From positions 1 through 9,711 of the forward strand of contig CAAGGB010000155.1 of NCBI GenBank assembly GCA_900769285.1: DNA of 9,711 nt, read 5' to 3'. Below, piece after piece: positions 1-6,429 of the stretch (its first letter is position 1; each line of letters opens with the position of its first letter). The stretch is from Victivallales bacterium. GTDB taxonomy: Bacteria > Verrucomicrobiota > Lentisphaeria > Oligosphaerales > Oligosphaeraceae. Under the pieces are notes generated by a model. The model was not told the origin of the DNA and ran no database searches. It was given only the letters and a program-made list of their open reading frames with translations. A program made the translations under genes and the position numbers.

Positions 1-122
1 CGCTCGGCGTTTTTTTCTCTCGTCTCTCTCGTCTCTCTCGTCGCTCTCGTCGCTTTTCTGCCGCCTCGCTTCGCTCGGCGTTTTTTTCTCTCGTCTCTCT
101 CGTCTCTCTCGTCTCTCTCGTC
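1..122. repeat. 71-bp-period direct duplication of a CT-rich minisatellite
   Basis: Positions 1-51 recur at 72-122 with a single mismatch (position 43 G versus 114 T). Each copy begins CGCTCGGCG, then seven T, then repeats of the 9-mer CTCTCTCGT. Variant 9-mers (CGCTCTCGT, TTCTCTCGT, CTCTCCCGT) continue to about position 152, where the pattern decays. The left copy runs off the window, so the full array may be longer. No gene is seen here. The 9-bp unit would keep a reading frame, but no start codon or protein-like translation supports coding. It looks like a slippage-prone spacer downstream of the minus-strand gene cluster. Confidence 0.8.
62..87 (+). terminator. Terminator-like hairpin plus T7 (plus strand)
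   Basis: An imperfect inverted repeat, CGCCTCGCTTCGCTCGGCG, pairs CGCC with GGCG around two mismatches and a GC/GC inner stem. Seven T residues follow directly at 81-87. This is the layout of a rho-independent terminator for a plus-strand transcript entering from left of the window. The T7 run and the CGCTCGGCG arm are duplicated at 1-16, so a second copy may start just outside. The stem is weak and partly mismatched, so the signal may only reflect the repeat. Confidence 0.3.
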
Positions 123-275
123 TTTTTTTCTCTCGTTTCTCTCGTCTCTCCCGTCGCTTGAGTCGATTTTTGCCCGACGGCGGGGATGCTGTCGGGGCAG
201 GCGCTGCTGCGCGGCGCTTATTTTGTCGATTGAGTCGATAGTGCCCAGGATTTGGGCGCGTGGCTGTGCGAACGC
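123..275. other. Gene-free left spacer with short repeats
   Basis: No coding signal is seen between the minisatellite and the stop codon of the lipoprotein gene. TTGAGTCGAT occurs at 158-167 and again at 230-239, 72 bp apart and close to the 71-bp period of the neighbouring duplication, so this may be a decayed further copy. An inverted repeat CCCGAC (173-178) / GTCGGG (191-196) could form a 6-bp stem. For the minus-strand transcript it is followed by an A run, not a U run, so it is not a good intrinsic terminator. I could not find a convincing terminator for the minus-strand cluster. Confidence 0.4.
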
Positions 276-734
276 TCAAGGAACCCTGATGATGCGGTCG
301 AAGTCGAACGTGTCGACGTCGATGGTTCCGATGAGCACAGGATCACTGCGGACGGTTTCACGCTGTCCATTGACTTCCTGCTCGAAGATGGCGGTGGCGT
401 AGCAGGAAACCTGATGGGTGCCCAGTTCAAACAGCTCCATGGATGGATACGAGGACAGCTCAATGCTGCGTTGGTCGTCAAAGCGTTCAAGATGCGTGCC
501 ATCGACAAACCATTGTGTCTCGATGCGGACGAATTCCCAGTATTCGCCTTCAGGAAGGTTGAACTCATAGTCGAAGGAGGCGCTGATGGTGATTTCATAG
601 ACTTGGCCGATGGCGGGGGGGAACAGATTGCTTTCCAGTCCTTCCGATATTAGATGAAGTTGCTGACTATGGCATGACATGGTCAGGAGCAGGAGAGGCA
701 GTAGCAGTGACGAGAGTTGTTTCATGATGGTCAT
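276..734 (-). CDS. Putative lipoprotein with Ig-like beta-sandwich
   Basis: The product is 152 residues if started at 734. It opens with MTIMKQ and a leucine-rich hydrophobic stretch ending TMSC, which fits a signal peptide with a lipidated Cys at residue 21. The -3 residue is T rather than the usual L, so the lipobox is imperfect. The mature part is rich in beta-strand patterns, with a W-F-V-D-G turn and later an L-G-T-H-Q-V-S-C-Y-A-T-A strand, as in Ig/PKD-like folds. No catalytic motif is seen. An in-frame ATG at 725 (MKQ) is an alternative start. I prefer 734 because it follows CCACC, the start context of several neighbours. A longer frame from 800 would bury the signal peptide. The gene lies 86 bp after the 717-residue protein gene, last in the cluster. 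Function is unknown; an envelope partner of its neighbours is a guess. Confidence 0.7.
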   Translation of the reverse strand: MTIMKQLSSLLLPLLLLTMSCHSQQLHLISEGLESNLFPPAIGQVYEITISASFDYEFNLPEGEYWEFVRIETQWFVDGTHLERFDDQRSIELSSYPSMELFELGTHQVSCYATAIFEQEVNGQRETVRSDPVLIGTIDVDTFDFDRIIRVP

Positions 735-820
735 GGTGGATGATGCGTTTTCCCTTGCTCGGTTGGCAGATGAAGGTAAAATTGGCTGATATGGGGTCAT
801 GTGGTTTGTTCGTCGTAGGA

Positions 821-2974
821 CTAGGGTACGTTGCTCATGTCCGTTGGGGGAGTGAACTTCAGCGGGATGCTGTGTCGGATGCTTTTCTGAGATTGGCAGC
901 GCTGGAGATCGTCAAGAACCTGACAATCCTTGAGGCTGTCGGGAGGAAAAAAGCTTCGGAGGTAGTGGCCACACCAGAGGAGGATGCTCTTCAGTCCCAG
1001 GCGCTGGGAGGTCATGGCGAGATTCTCGAGCTGGCTGAGTGAGACATGATCTTTGGCCGTGGTTTCGAAGAGCTTCTCGAAGAAGAGAAAATTCCAGGCA
1101 ATATGGATATGCCTCATTTCGAGAAGTGCCTCCAGCACCATGGTGGCCTCCTCCAAGGTGAGGTTTTGCCAGCGTTGGGAGGTGCGGAGCTGTTGGCATT
1201 GCTCGCGGGTCTGTGCGGCCCATTCGGCGGCGAGCACAAAGGCAAGGAGTCCTTGGGGGCCAGCCTGGGGTGTCAGTAGGCGGCTTTGGAAACGGTCAAG
1301 CTGTTGGGCAAGTTCAAACTGCTGTTCACCTTGTGCGGTCGTCAGTCGTTTGAGCCAGTCGGCGCTCTCCTGATCCAGTACACCGGGGAGGCTGCTGTCA
1401 TGGTTTGGGGCGTTCTGGCTGAAGAACGCCGTTGGCGCGGTGTCCAGAAAGAGTCCGGAGACGGCCGTGCAGGCTCCACGGTGCTTGTTGACGCGCAGCG
1501 TGAGCCGATCGGTGTTCGGGAGCAGGAAGCGCAGATAGATGCCGTCATCCAGCTTGCCGGCCCAGGCGGCATGAATGAATTGCTTCTGTGCGTTGAAAAG
1601 GATGACGGACTGTTGTCTCGGATGCCAGGTTCGTCGCCAGTCAATGTCGCAGAGATACAGGGAGCAGACGGTGTTTTTCAGGGAGACGTTCAGGAGAATG
1701 TCCAGGTTGGGGCCATCGTCATTGAATGCCGTTAGCTCTCCCTGGTCGTCCCACCAGGCTGCTCGTCGGAGTGGTTGTCCCGACAGGGCGTCGCGCAGTC
1801 TGAAGGGAAGTGGCGGGGCGCTGGTCGCCTTGTCGTTTAGTGCGGCATAGGCTTGGCGTGGCATGAGGAGTGCGGAACGGTCTGTGATGCTGCGTCCGTT
1901 CTGTGGCAGCCAGAGACGGGGCTTTCGTCCTGATGGCAGGGAAAGCCGATAGTCCTTGTGGGTGAGGTTGCCGCCGCACCAGTCCAGCAACTGGCCCATG
2001 GCCGCCAGAACATAGCCTGAAGTGCCGTAGTGGAATATCCAGTCGCCTTGGGTGTCTCGGTCATCAGGCAAGAGGCGGCAGCCAGTGAGGGCCTGGGGAA
2101 AGTGGCGGCGGATGGCTGCGGCAAGGGGCGGATGGTTTTCGCTGAGCTGGAGCACGCGGCATAGCGCCTGCATGGCAGACTGCGAGGGCGAGCGTTGAGG
2201 GAAGTCCCGGAAATGGGTGGCCAGGGCAGCCAGCATGGCATGGAGCGGCTGGGCGTCCTGACGATGGCCATCTTGCCAGAGGAGAAACTGGGCGTAGGCC
2301 AGGCAGGAGAGGCGCAGGGAAGCCTGTTCCTGGTCGGCTGGCGTCATGTGGTCGAGAAACTCGATGGCGCGTTGGGGCTGGAGCCCCTGGATGAGGCGTT
2401 CGGCCGTCTCCAGTGGGCTGGTGGATGGTGTGTCAGCCAGCATGAGACCAGGACGTCCACTGATGCCACCCATGCCGTTTTCGCGGTAGACAAGGAGTTG
2501 CAGGTCATTGTCCTGGGTGAACAGCAGGCAGTCCTGGGGGACGGGTATTCGGATGCGGCATCCCGACTCGATGAAGGCAGGTGTGGTGGCGGTCGGGAAT
2601 CGGCCGACCTGACCAATGAGTCTGTGGTTGAGGTAGACGGCGGCCACATCCAGAACAGAGCCCAGCTCAAGAATGACGTGGGTGCGGAAGGGCTGAAGGT
2701 CGGCGAGAGAGAAAAAGGTGCGGTAGATGGCATAGTGGGATGGTCCCGACCAGTCCGGCATCGACTGGTCGGGCGGGACGGGATGCCAGGACGAGGGGGA
2801 CGGGGGCACCGTCCAGCAGGGCTGGGGGCTGGCCAGCCCATTGGCCTCAAGGTGTGGCAAGGTAACAAGAAAATGGCGTTCCCAGGCGGCAATGGGGCGT
2901 GAGAGGAGGCAGATGGAGAGGGTGAGCGTGAGAAGGGCCAGTTGACTGGCGAGGCTGAGGGCGGAACGCGCCAT
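821..2974 (-). CDS. Exported protein with two beta-sandwich domains and helical C-terminus
   Basis: The 717-residue product starts with a Sec-type signal peptide (residues 1-30, likely cut after P-I-A-A). Residues about 79-180 look like a galactose-binding/GH2 N-terminal jelly roll: YAIYRTFFSL, a strand with VLDVAAVYLNHRLIGQVGRF, then LLVYRENGMGGISGRPGL. Residues about 300-511 carry a second beta-rich module, from DTQGDWIFHYGTSGYVLAAM through LYLCDIDWRR to AVSGLFLD. I associate that pattern with PVC-group carbohydrate-related proteins (recollection, not searched). Residues 530-717 are helical. No glycosidase or other catalytic domain is recognised. The gene starts 24 bp after the MCE gene stop, so it is probably cotranscribed. 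Its base composition is less G/C-extreme than the transporter genes. It may bind glycans or act structurally in the periplasm or on the surface; a direct link to lipid transport is inference. Confidence 0.8.
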   Translation of the reverse strand: MARSALSLASQLALLTLTLSICLLSRPIAAWERHFLVTLPHLEANGLASPQPCWTVPPSPSSWHPVPPDQSMPDWSGPSHYAIYRTFFSLADLQPFRTHVILELGSVLDVAAVYLNHRLIGQVGRFPTATTPAFIESGCRIRIPVPQDCLLFTQDNDLQLLVYRENGMGGISGRPGLMLADTPSTSPLETAERLIQGLQPQRAIEFLDHMTPADQEQASLRLSCLAYAQFLLWQDGHRQDAQPLHAMLAALATHFRDFPQRSPSQSAMQALCRVLQLSENHPPLAAAIRRHFPQALTGCRLLPDDRDTQGDWIFHYGTSGYVLAAMGQLLDWCGGNLTHKDYRLSLPSGRKPRLWLPQNGRSITDRSALLMPRQAYAALNDKATSAPPLPFRLRDALSGQPLRRAAWWDDQGELTAFNDDGPNLDILLNVSLKNTVCSLYLCDIDWRRTWHPRQQSVILFNAQKQFIHAAWAGKLDDGIYLRFLLPNTDRLTLRVNKHRGACTAVSGLFLDTAPTAFFSQNAPNHDSSLPGVLDQESADWLKRLTTAQGEQQFELAQQLDRFQSRLLTPQAGPQGLLAFVLAAEWAAQTREQCQQLRTSQRWQNLTLEEATMVLEALLEMRHIHIAWNFLFFEKLFETTAKDHVSLSQLENLAMTSQRLGLKSILLWCGHYLRSFFPPDSLKDCQVLDDLQRCQSQKSIRHSIPLKFTPPTDMSNVP

Positions 2975-2998
2975 GAATGGGGGGAACGGGCGTTGCCG

Positions 2999-4366
2999 TT
3001 ACCTCTTCCCTCTCAGGAGCGCCTCGGGCTGTTGCTGGAGGAGTTCGGCGAGGGCGCGGATGGCCTGTGCGGCCTGCCGGGCGTCGTCGATGGTGCGGCT
3101 GAGCTCGCGGACGACGGTGGCGTCGGGGCCGGCGACGTTGGCCTGGGCGCTGTCGATGAGTCTGGCGGAGGCCTGTGCGGCGCGGTCGAGGCTCTGGAGC
3201 GAGGCGTTGAGCTGGGCGATGAGCTGCGGGAGCGGCTGGGCGATGGTGGTGACGGCGGCGTCGGTGTGCCGGATGAGCTGCCGTGCGTCGTCGATGGCGG
3301 GCTGGAGCTGCTGGGTGGCCAGGTTGAGGTTCTCGATGGCCTTGGCTGCGGAGGCGAGGAGCTGCGCGGCGGAGGCGGCGGCGATGGGGATGAGTCTGCC
3401 GAGGGGCCTGTTGGGTGCGATGTGGGCGCGGATGTCGTCGAGGGTGTCGTTGAGGCTCTTGAGGGCCTTGTGGGACTGCTCGAGGAGGTCGTCGGTCTTC
3501 TTGCCGTTGAATTTGGCGAGGACGGCCTCGAGGTTTCTGGCGGCGCGGCTGAGAGCGGCGACGAGCTCGGCGGAGTTGGCGAGGAATTCGCTGCCCTGTG
3601 GGCTGTTGAAGCGCGCGCAGAGTGCGTTGACGTTCTGGAGGGTGCCGTCGAGGTTGGCGGCGACGGCGCCGAGGTGGTCGAGCATGTTCTCGGCCTTGCC
3701 CTCGGAGAAGAATTTGCCGATGACGTTGACGACGGTGTAGAGCTGGTTGATCTGTCCGGAGAAGTCGTTTTGGTTGAGGGAGAGGTAGAGTCGCTCGAAG
3801 GCGGAGATGCGGGTGGGGATGACGTGGTTGGCGACGAGGTCGCGGATGTGGTCGGAGGCGGTCTCCTCGCGGAAGAGGTCGAGCTCGATGTAGAGGAGTC
3901 CGGTGAGGAAGTTCTGTGTCTGGAGCTGTGCGCGGAGTCCGCGCTTGAGGATCATCTCCTCGAGCCAGATTTCGAGTGCGCTGCGGTTCTGGTAGAGGAG
4001 GACGGGGCCGGTGAGCTTGTCGAGCCAGGAGACGTTGCGGTTCTCGGCGAAGGCGACGGAGTTGGGGTAGAGCTTGACGGTGACGCTGATGGGCCAGGCG
4101 CTGACGGGCGCGGCGGCGTCGGGCTCGGGGAGGGCGTGGGTCTCGTCGAAGGACAGCTTGATGTCGGTGACCTCGCCGATGCGGATGCCGCGGAACATGA
4201 CGGGCGCGCCCTTGGCGAGGCCGTTGACGGACTTGTCGAAGGACATGGTGTAGATGATGTTGGGCTGGAGGAGGTTCCCGGCGCCGAAGAGGACGATGGC
4301 GAGGATGGCGAGGGCGACGGCGCCGAGGACGAAGAGGCCGATGGCCAGCGAGTTGCGCTTCTGCAT
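2999..4366 (-). CDS. mlaD: MCE-family lipid transporter subunit, MlaD-like, with long helical tail
   Basis: The 455-residue product has a short N-terminal tail (MQKRNS), one transmembrane helix (about 7-28) and an MCE domain (about 37-165). The MCE signature is clear: YTMSFDKSVNGLAKGAPVMF, then RGIRIGEVTDI, with a closing LRAQLQTQNFLTGLLYIELDL segment. Residues 170-455 are almost entirely predicted amphipathic helix, rich in A, L and Q. Family MCE proteins form hexameric rings, and ones with long helical tails can build hollow needles across the periplasm. E. coli MlaD is only about 180 residues, so this one is closer in build to PqiB or mycobacterial Mce proteins. I chose the start at 4366, not 4429, because it places the membrane anchor normally and avoids overlap with the ATPase gene. 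The gene begins 43 bp after the ATPase stop, and the start follows AACCACC. The gene symbol indicates family only. Confidence 0.93.
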   Translation of the reverse strand: MQKRNSLAIGLFVLGAVALAILAIVLFGAGNLLQPNIIYTMSFDKSVNGLAKGAPVMFRGIRIGEVTDIKLSFDETHALPEPDAAAPVSAWPISVTVKLYPNSVAFAENRNVSWLDKLTGPVLLYQNRSALEIWLEEMILKRGLRAQLQTQNFLTGLLYIELDLFREETASDHIRDLVANHVIPTRISAFERLYLSLNQNDFSGQINQLYTVVNVIGKFFSEGKAENMLDHLGAVAANLDGTLQNVNALCARFNSPQGSEFLANSAELVAALSRAARNLEAVLAKFNGKKTDDLLEQSHKALKSLNDTLDDIRAHIAPNRPLGRLIPIAAASAAQLLASAAKAIENLNLATQQLQPAIDDARQLIRHTDAAVTTIAQPLPQLIAQLNASLQSLDRAAQASARLIDSAQANVAGPDATVVRELSRTIDDARQAAQAIRALAELLQQQPEALLRGKR

Positions 4367-4409
4367 GGTGGTTGCCTGGTGGTGGATGGGGGGATGGTCG
4401 CCGCGTCCG

Positions 4410-5201
4410 TCAGCGGGCGCGCTCGCCACGGGTGAGGAAGCGGATGAGCGTCTCGTCGTGGGACTCGTCGAGGAGCTTCCGGGGGCTTCCCTGGGCGCGG
4501 AGGGTGTGGGTCTCGGCGTCGAGGAAGATGGCGTCGGTGGCGATGGCGAAGATGCTGGGGAGGTCGTGGGTGACGACGACGATGGTGGTGTGGAGGCTGT
4601 CGCGGAGCTCGATGATGAGGTCGTCGAGCCGCCGTGCGGAGATGGGGTCGAGGCCGGCGGAGGGCTCGTCGCAGAAGAGGATGTCGGGGTCGAGGGCCAT
4701 GGCGCGGGCGAGTGATGCGCGCTTGAGCATGCCGCCGGAGAGCTGCGCGGGGAGGAGGTCCTCGCAGCCGGCGAGTCCGACGAGGGCGAGCTTGAGGCTG
4801 GCCAGCTCGCGGATCTCGCGTGGCCTGAGGGCGGTGAATTCCTGCATGGGGACGGCGATGTTCTCGGCGAGGGTGAGCGCGGACCAGAGTCCGCCGGACT
4901 GGTACATGATGCCGGTGCGGCGGCGGATGGCGTCCAGGGTGGCCTCGTCGGCGCGGAAGAGGTCGTGGCCGTCGCGGAGGATGGTGCCGGCGGCGGGGGT
5001 GTTGAGTCCGATGAGGTGCCGGAGGAGTGTGCTCTTGCCGCAGCCGCTGCCGCCCATGATGACGAAGGTCTCGCCGCGGCGGATGGTGAAGGTGAGGTCG
5101 TGCTGGATGATGCGCCGGCCGTAGGCCATGGTGAGCCCCTGGACCTGCACGGGCTGTGGGCGGTCGTCGTCGGGCTGGCTCTCGCGGTTCGTGGGCGTCA
5201 T
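4410..5201 (-). CDS. mlaF: ABC transporter ATPase, MlaF-like
   Basis: The 263-residue product is a complete ABC nucleotide-binding subunit, close to the size of E. coli MlaF. Visible motifs are Walker A GGSGCGKST (50-58), Q-loop Gln101 in MYQSGGLW, signature LSGGM (154-158), Walker B DILFCDEP (173-180) followed by SAGLDP, and the switch His212 in VVVTHDLP. LSGGMLKRASLARA and the FCDEPSAGLDP stretch are typical of the Mla/Mkl/Ttg2 lipid-transport subfamily. It should pair on the cytoplasmic face with the STAS-permease encoded just upstream and power lipid movement through the MCE subunit encoded downstream. It starts 48 bp after the permease stop. A run of 12 C in the sense strand lies 12-23 bases before its start codon, and no Shine-Dalgarno sequence is seen (CCACCGCCACGCC precedes ATG). 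Confidence 0.95.
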   Translation of the reverse strand: MTPTNRESQPDDDRPQPVQVQGLTMAYGRRIIQHDLTFTIRRGETFVIMGGSGCGKSTLLRHLIGLNTPAAGTILRDGHDLFRADEATLDAIRRRTGIMYQSGGLWSALTLAENIAVPMQEFTALRPREIRELASLKLALVGLAGCEDLLPAQLSGGMLKRASLARAMALDPDILFCDEPSAGLDPISARRLDDLIIELRDSLHTTIVVVTHDLPSIFAIATDAIFLDAETHTLRAQGSPRKLLDESHDETLIRFLTRGERAR

Positions 5202-5212
5202 GGCGTGGCGGT

Positions 5213-5224
5213 GGGGGGGGGGGG
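5213..5224. repeat. 12-bp poly-G tract (poly-C in the mRNA) before mlaF
   Basis: Twelve consecutive G on the plus strand lie in the 48-bp spacer between the permease and ATPase genes. In the minus-strand mRNA this is C12, ending 11 bases before the ATPase ATG. Tracts of this length are prone to slippage, so copy number may vary between cells or be misread by sequencing. It lies outside both reading frames, so changes would alter leader spacing or structure, not frame. Confidence 0.95.
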
Positions 5225-5249
5225 ATTGCGGTTGGGGGCGGCGGTCGGC

Positions 5250-6398
5250 TCAGATGCCGACGAGGACGGTGACGAGGGTGATGACGGCGGTGGCGAGGAC
5301 CATGCAGACGATGGAGGAGACGACGGCGGCGGTGGCGGCCTTGCCGACGGCGGAGGAGTTCCGGCCGCAGTTCAGCCCGTGGTAGCAGCCGCAGGCGCTG
5401 ATGAGGAGCCCGAAGACCCAGGCGGTGAAGACGCCGACGAAGAAGTCGCTGAGGCGGGTGGTGGCGCAGAGGTGCTGGAGGAAGGACTGGAGGCCGACGC
5501 CGCAGTAGAGGACGCCGACGGCGGTGCCGCCGAGGATGCCGACGAGGTCGGCGTAGACGCAGAGGAGGGGCATGGTGAGGGAGAGGGCGAGGCAGCGCGG
5601 GAGGACGAGCAGCTCGACGGGCGAGAGGCCCATGGCGGTGTAGGCGTCGAGCTCCTCGTTGGCGGCCATGGAGCCGAGCTCGGCGGCGAACGCGGCGCCG
5701 GTGCGTCCGGCCATGACGGTGCCGACGGTGGTGGCGGCCATCATGCGGAGGATGCCGATGCCGACGAGGGTGGCGATGTAGATGTCGGCGCCGAACATCT
5801 CGAGGGGGATGGAGCCGATGAAGGCGAGGATGACGCCGATGAGGAAGCCCATGAGGGAGACGATGGCGATGGCCTGGTGCCCGCAGCGCGCGGTCTGGGC
5901 GGCGACGTCGCTCCAGCGGGTGCGGGTGCGTCCGGCGGCGAGGCGGACGAGCGACTCGGCGATGACGCCCACGAAGGAGATGGCGTCGGCGGCCTGTCCG
6001 AGGAGCGTGAGGGTGGCCTGTCCGAGGCGGCGGATGGGGCCGGGTGCGGGCGGCGGCGGGTCCTGGCGGAGTTCGGGGACGGCGAGGGCGAGGGTCAGCA
6101 GCTTGTCGAGGCCCTCGGGGAGGTTCTCGCGGCGGCAGGGGATGCCGCGGGCCTGGCAGCGCAGGGCGAGGTTGAGGGCGAACGCGACGGCGGCGGAGTT
6201 CCATTCGCCGAGGCCGTCGGCGTCGAGGGTGATGGCGCGCGGGCTGTCCGGCTCGTCGGCGGGAAGGAGGTCATGCCAGTCAGGGCACTGGCTGTAGTCG
6301 GTCCAGTCGCCGGCGAGGCGGATGACGCAGGCGTCGCCGGCCCGCTGCCGGGTGGCGGTGGGTGGGAGGCGGCGGTCGGTGGCGTCGGGCTCGGGCAT
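5250..6398 (-). CDS. mlaE: MlaE-like lipid ABC permease with fused N-terminal STAS domain
   Basis: The 382-residue product is about 120 residues longer than stand-alone MlaE. Residues about 20-112 look like a STAS (MlaB-like) domain: CVIRLAGDW, then AITLDADGLGEWNSAAVAFAL, where the Ser/Asn turn matches the regulatory loop of STAS proteins. A proline-rich linker (PPPPAPGP, 114-121) leads to the MlaE/YrbE permease core (about 122-382). The core has several transmembrane segments and the family hallmark GRTGAAFAAELGSMAANEELDAYTAMGLSP (230-260, split here by residue: GRTG-AAFAAELGSM then the EELDAY segment). STAS-permease fusions are known in this family and replace a separate mlaB gene. The protein should form a dimer in the inner membrane with the ATPase from the next gene. 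It starts 31 bp after the unknown gene's stop; the start context is CGACCGACC-ATG with no Shine-Dalgarno. Confidence 0.93.
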   Translation of the reverse strand: MPEPDATDRRLPPTATRQRAGDACVIRLAGDWTDYSQCPDWHDLLPADEPDSPRAITLDADGLGEWNSAAVAFALNLALRCQARGIPCRRENLPEGLDKLLTLALAVPELRQDPPPPAPGPIRRLGQATLTLLGQAADAISFVGVIAESLVRLAAGRTRTRWSDVAAQTARCGHQAIAIVSLMGFLIGVILAFIGSIPLEMFGADIYIATLVGIGILRMMAATTVGTVMAGRTGAAFAAELGSMAANEELDAYTAMGLSPVELLVLPRCLALSLTMPLLCVYADLVGILGGTAVGVLYCGVGLQSFLQHLCATTRLSDFFVGVFTAWVFGLLISACGCYHGLNCGRNSSAVGKAATAAVVSSIVCMVLATAVITLVTVLVGI

Positions 6399-6429
6399 GG
6401 TCGGTCGTGGGGCGGTTAGGGTCGGGCCT

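Noticed and set aside
1..152. CRISPR array at the left edge
   Set aside because: Units are 9 bp with no distinct spacers, and the larger 71-bp repeat has only two copies. No cas genes are present.
173..196. Intrinsic terminator for the minus-strand cluster
   Set aside because: The 6-bp stem is followed by A residues, not U, in the minus-strand transcript.
252..653. 133-codon plus-strand frame
   Set aside because: It is antisense to the lipoprotein gene, whose signal peptide and Ig-like pattern give better coding evidence.
4367..4429. Upstream ATG at 4429 as the mlaD start
   Set aside because: It would overlap the mlaF coding end and add a 21-residue hydrophilic, proline-rich tail before the anchor. 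The ATG at 4366 gives a normal MlaD start and a matching ACC start context.
2942..4435. Long plus-strand open frame of about 497 codons antisense to mlaD
   Set aside because: Its translation is almost only G, E, D, V and A with no domain. It mirrors the third-position C bias of the clear MCE gene on the other strand.
3952..6204. 750-codon minus-strand frame across mlaD, mlaF and mlaE
   Set aside because: The translation is a P/R/H-rich low-complexity string, an out-of-frame shadow of three well-identified genes.
4965..6419. 484-codon plus-strand frame opposite mlaE and mlaF
   Set aside because: G/E/D/A-rich low complexity with no motif; explained by GC-rich codons on the opposite strand.
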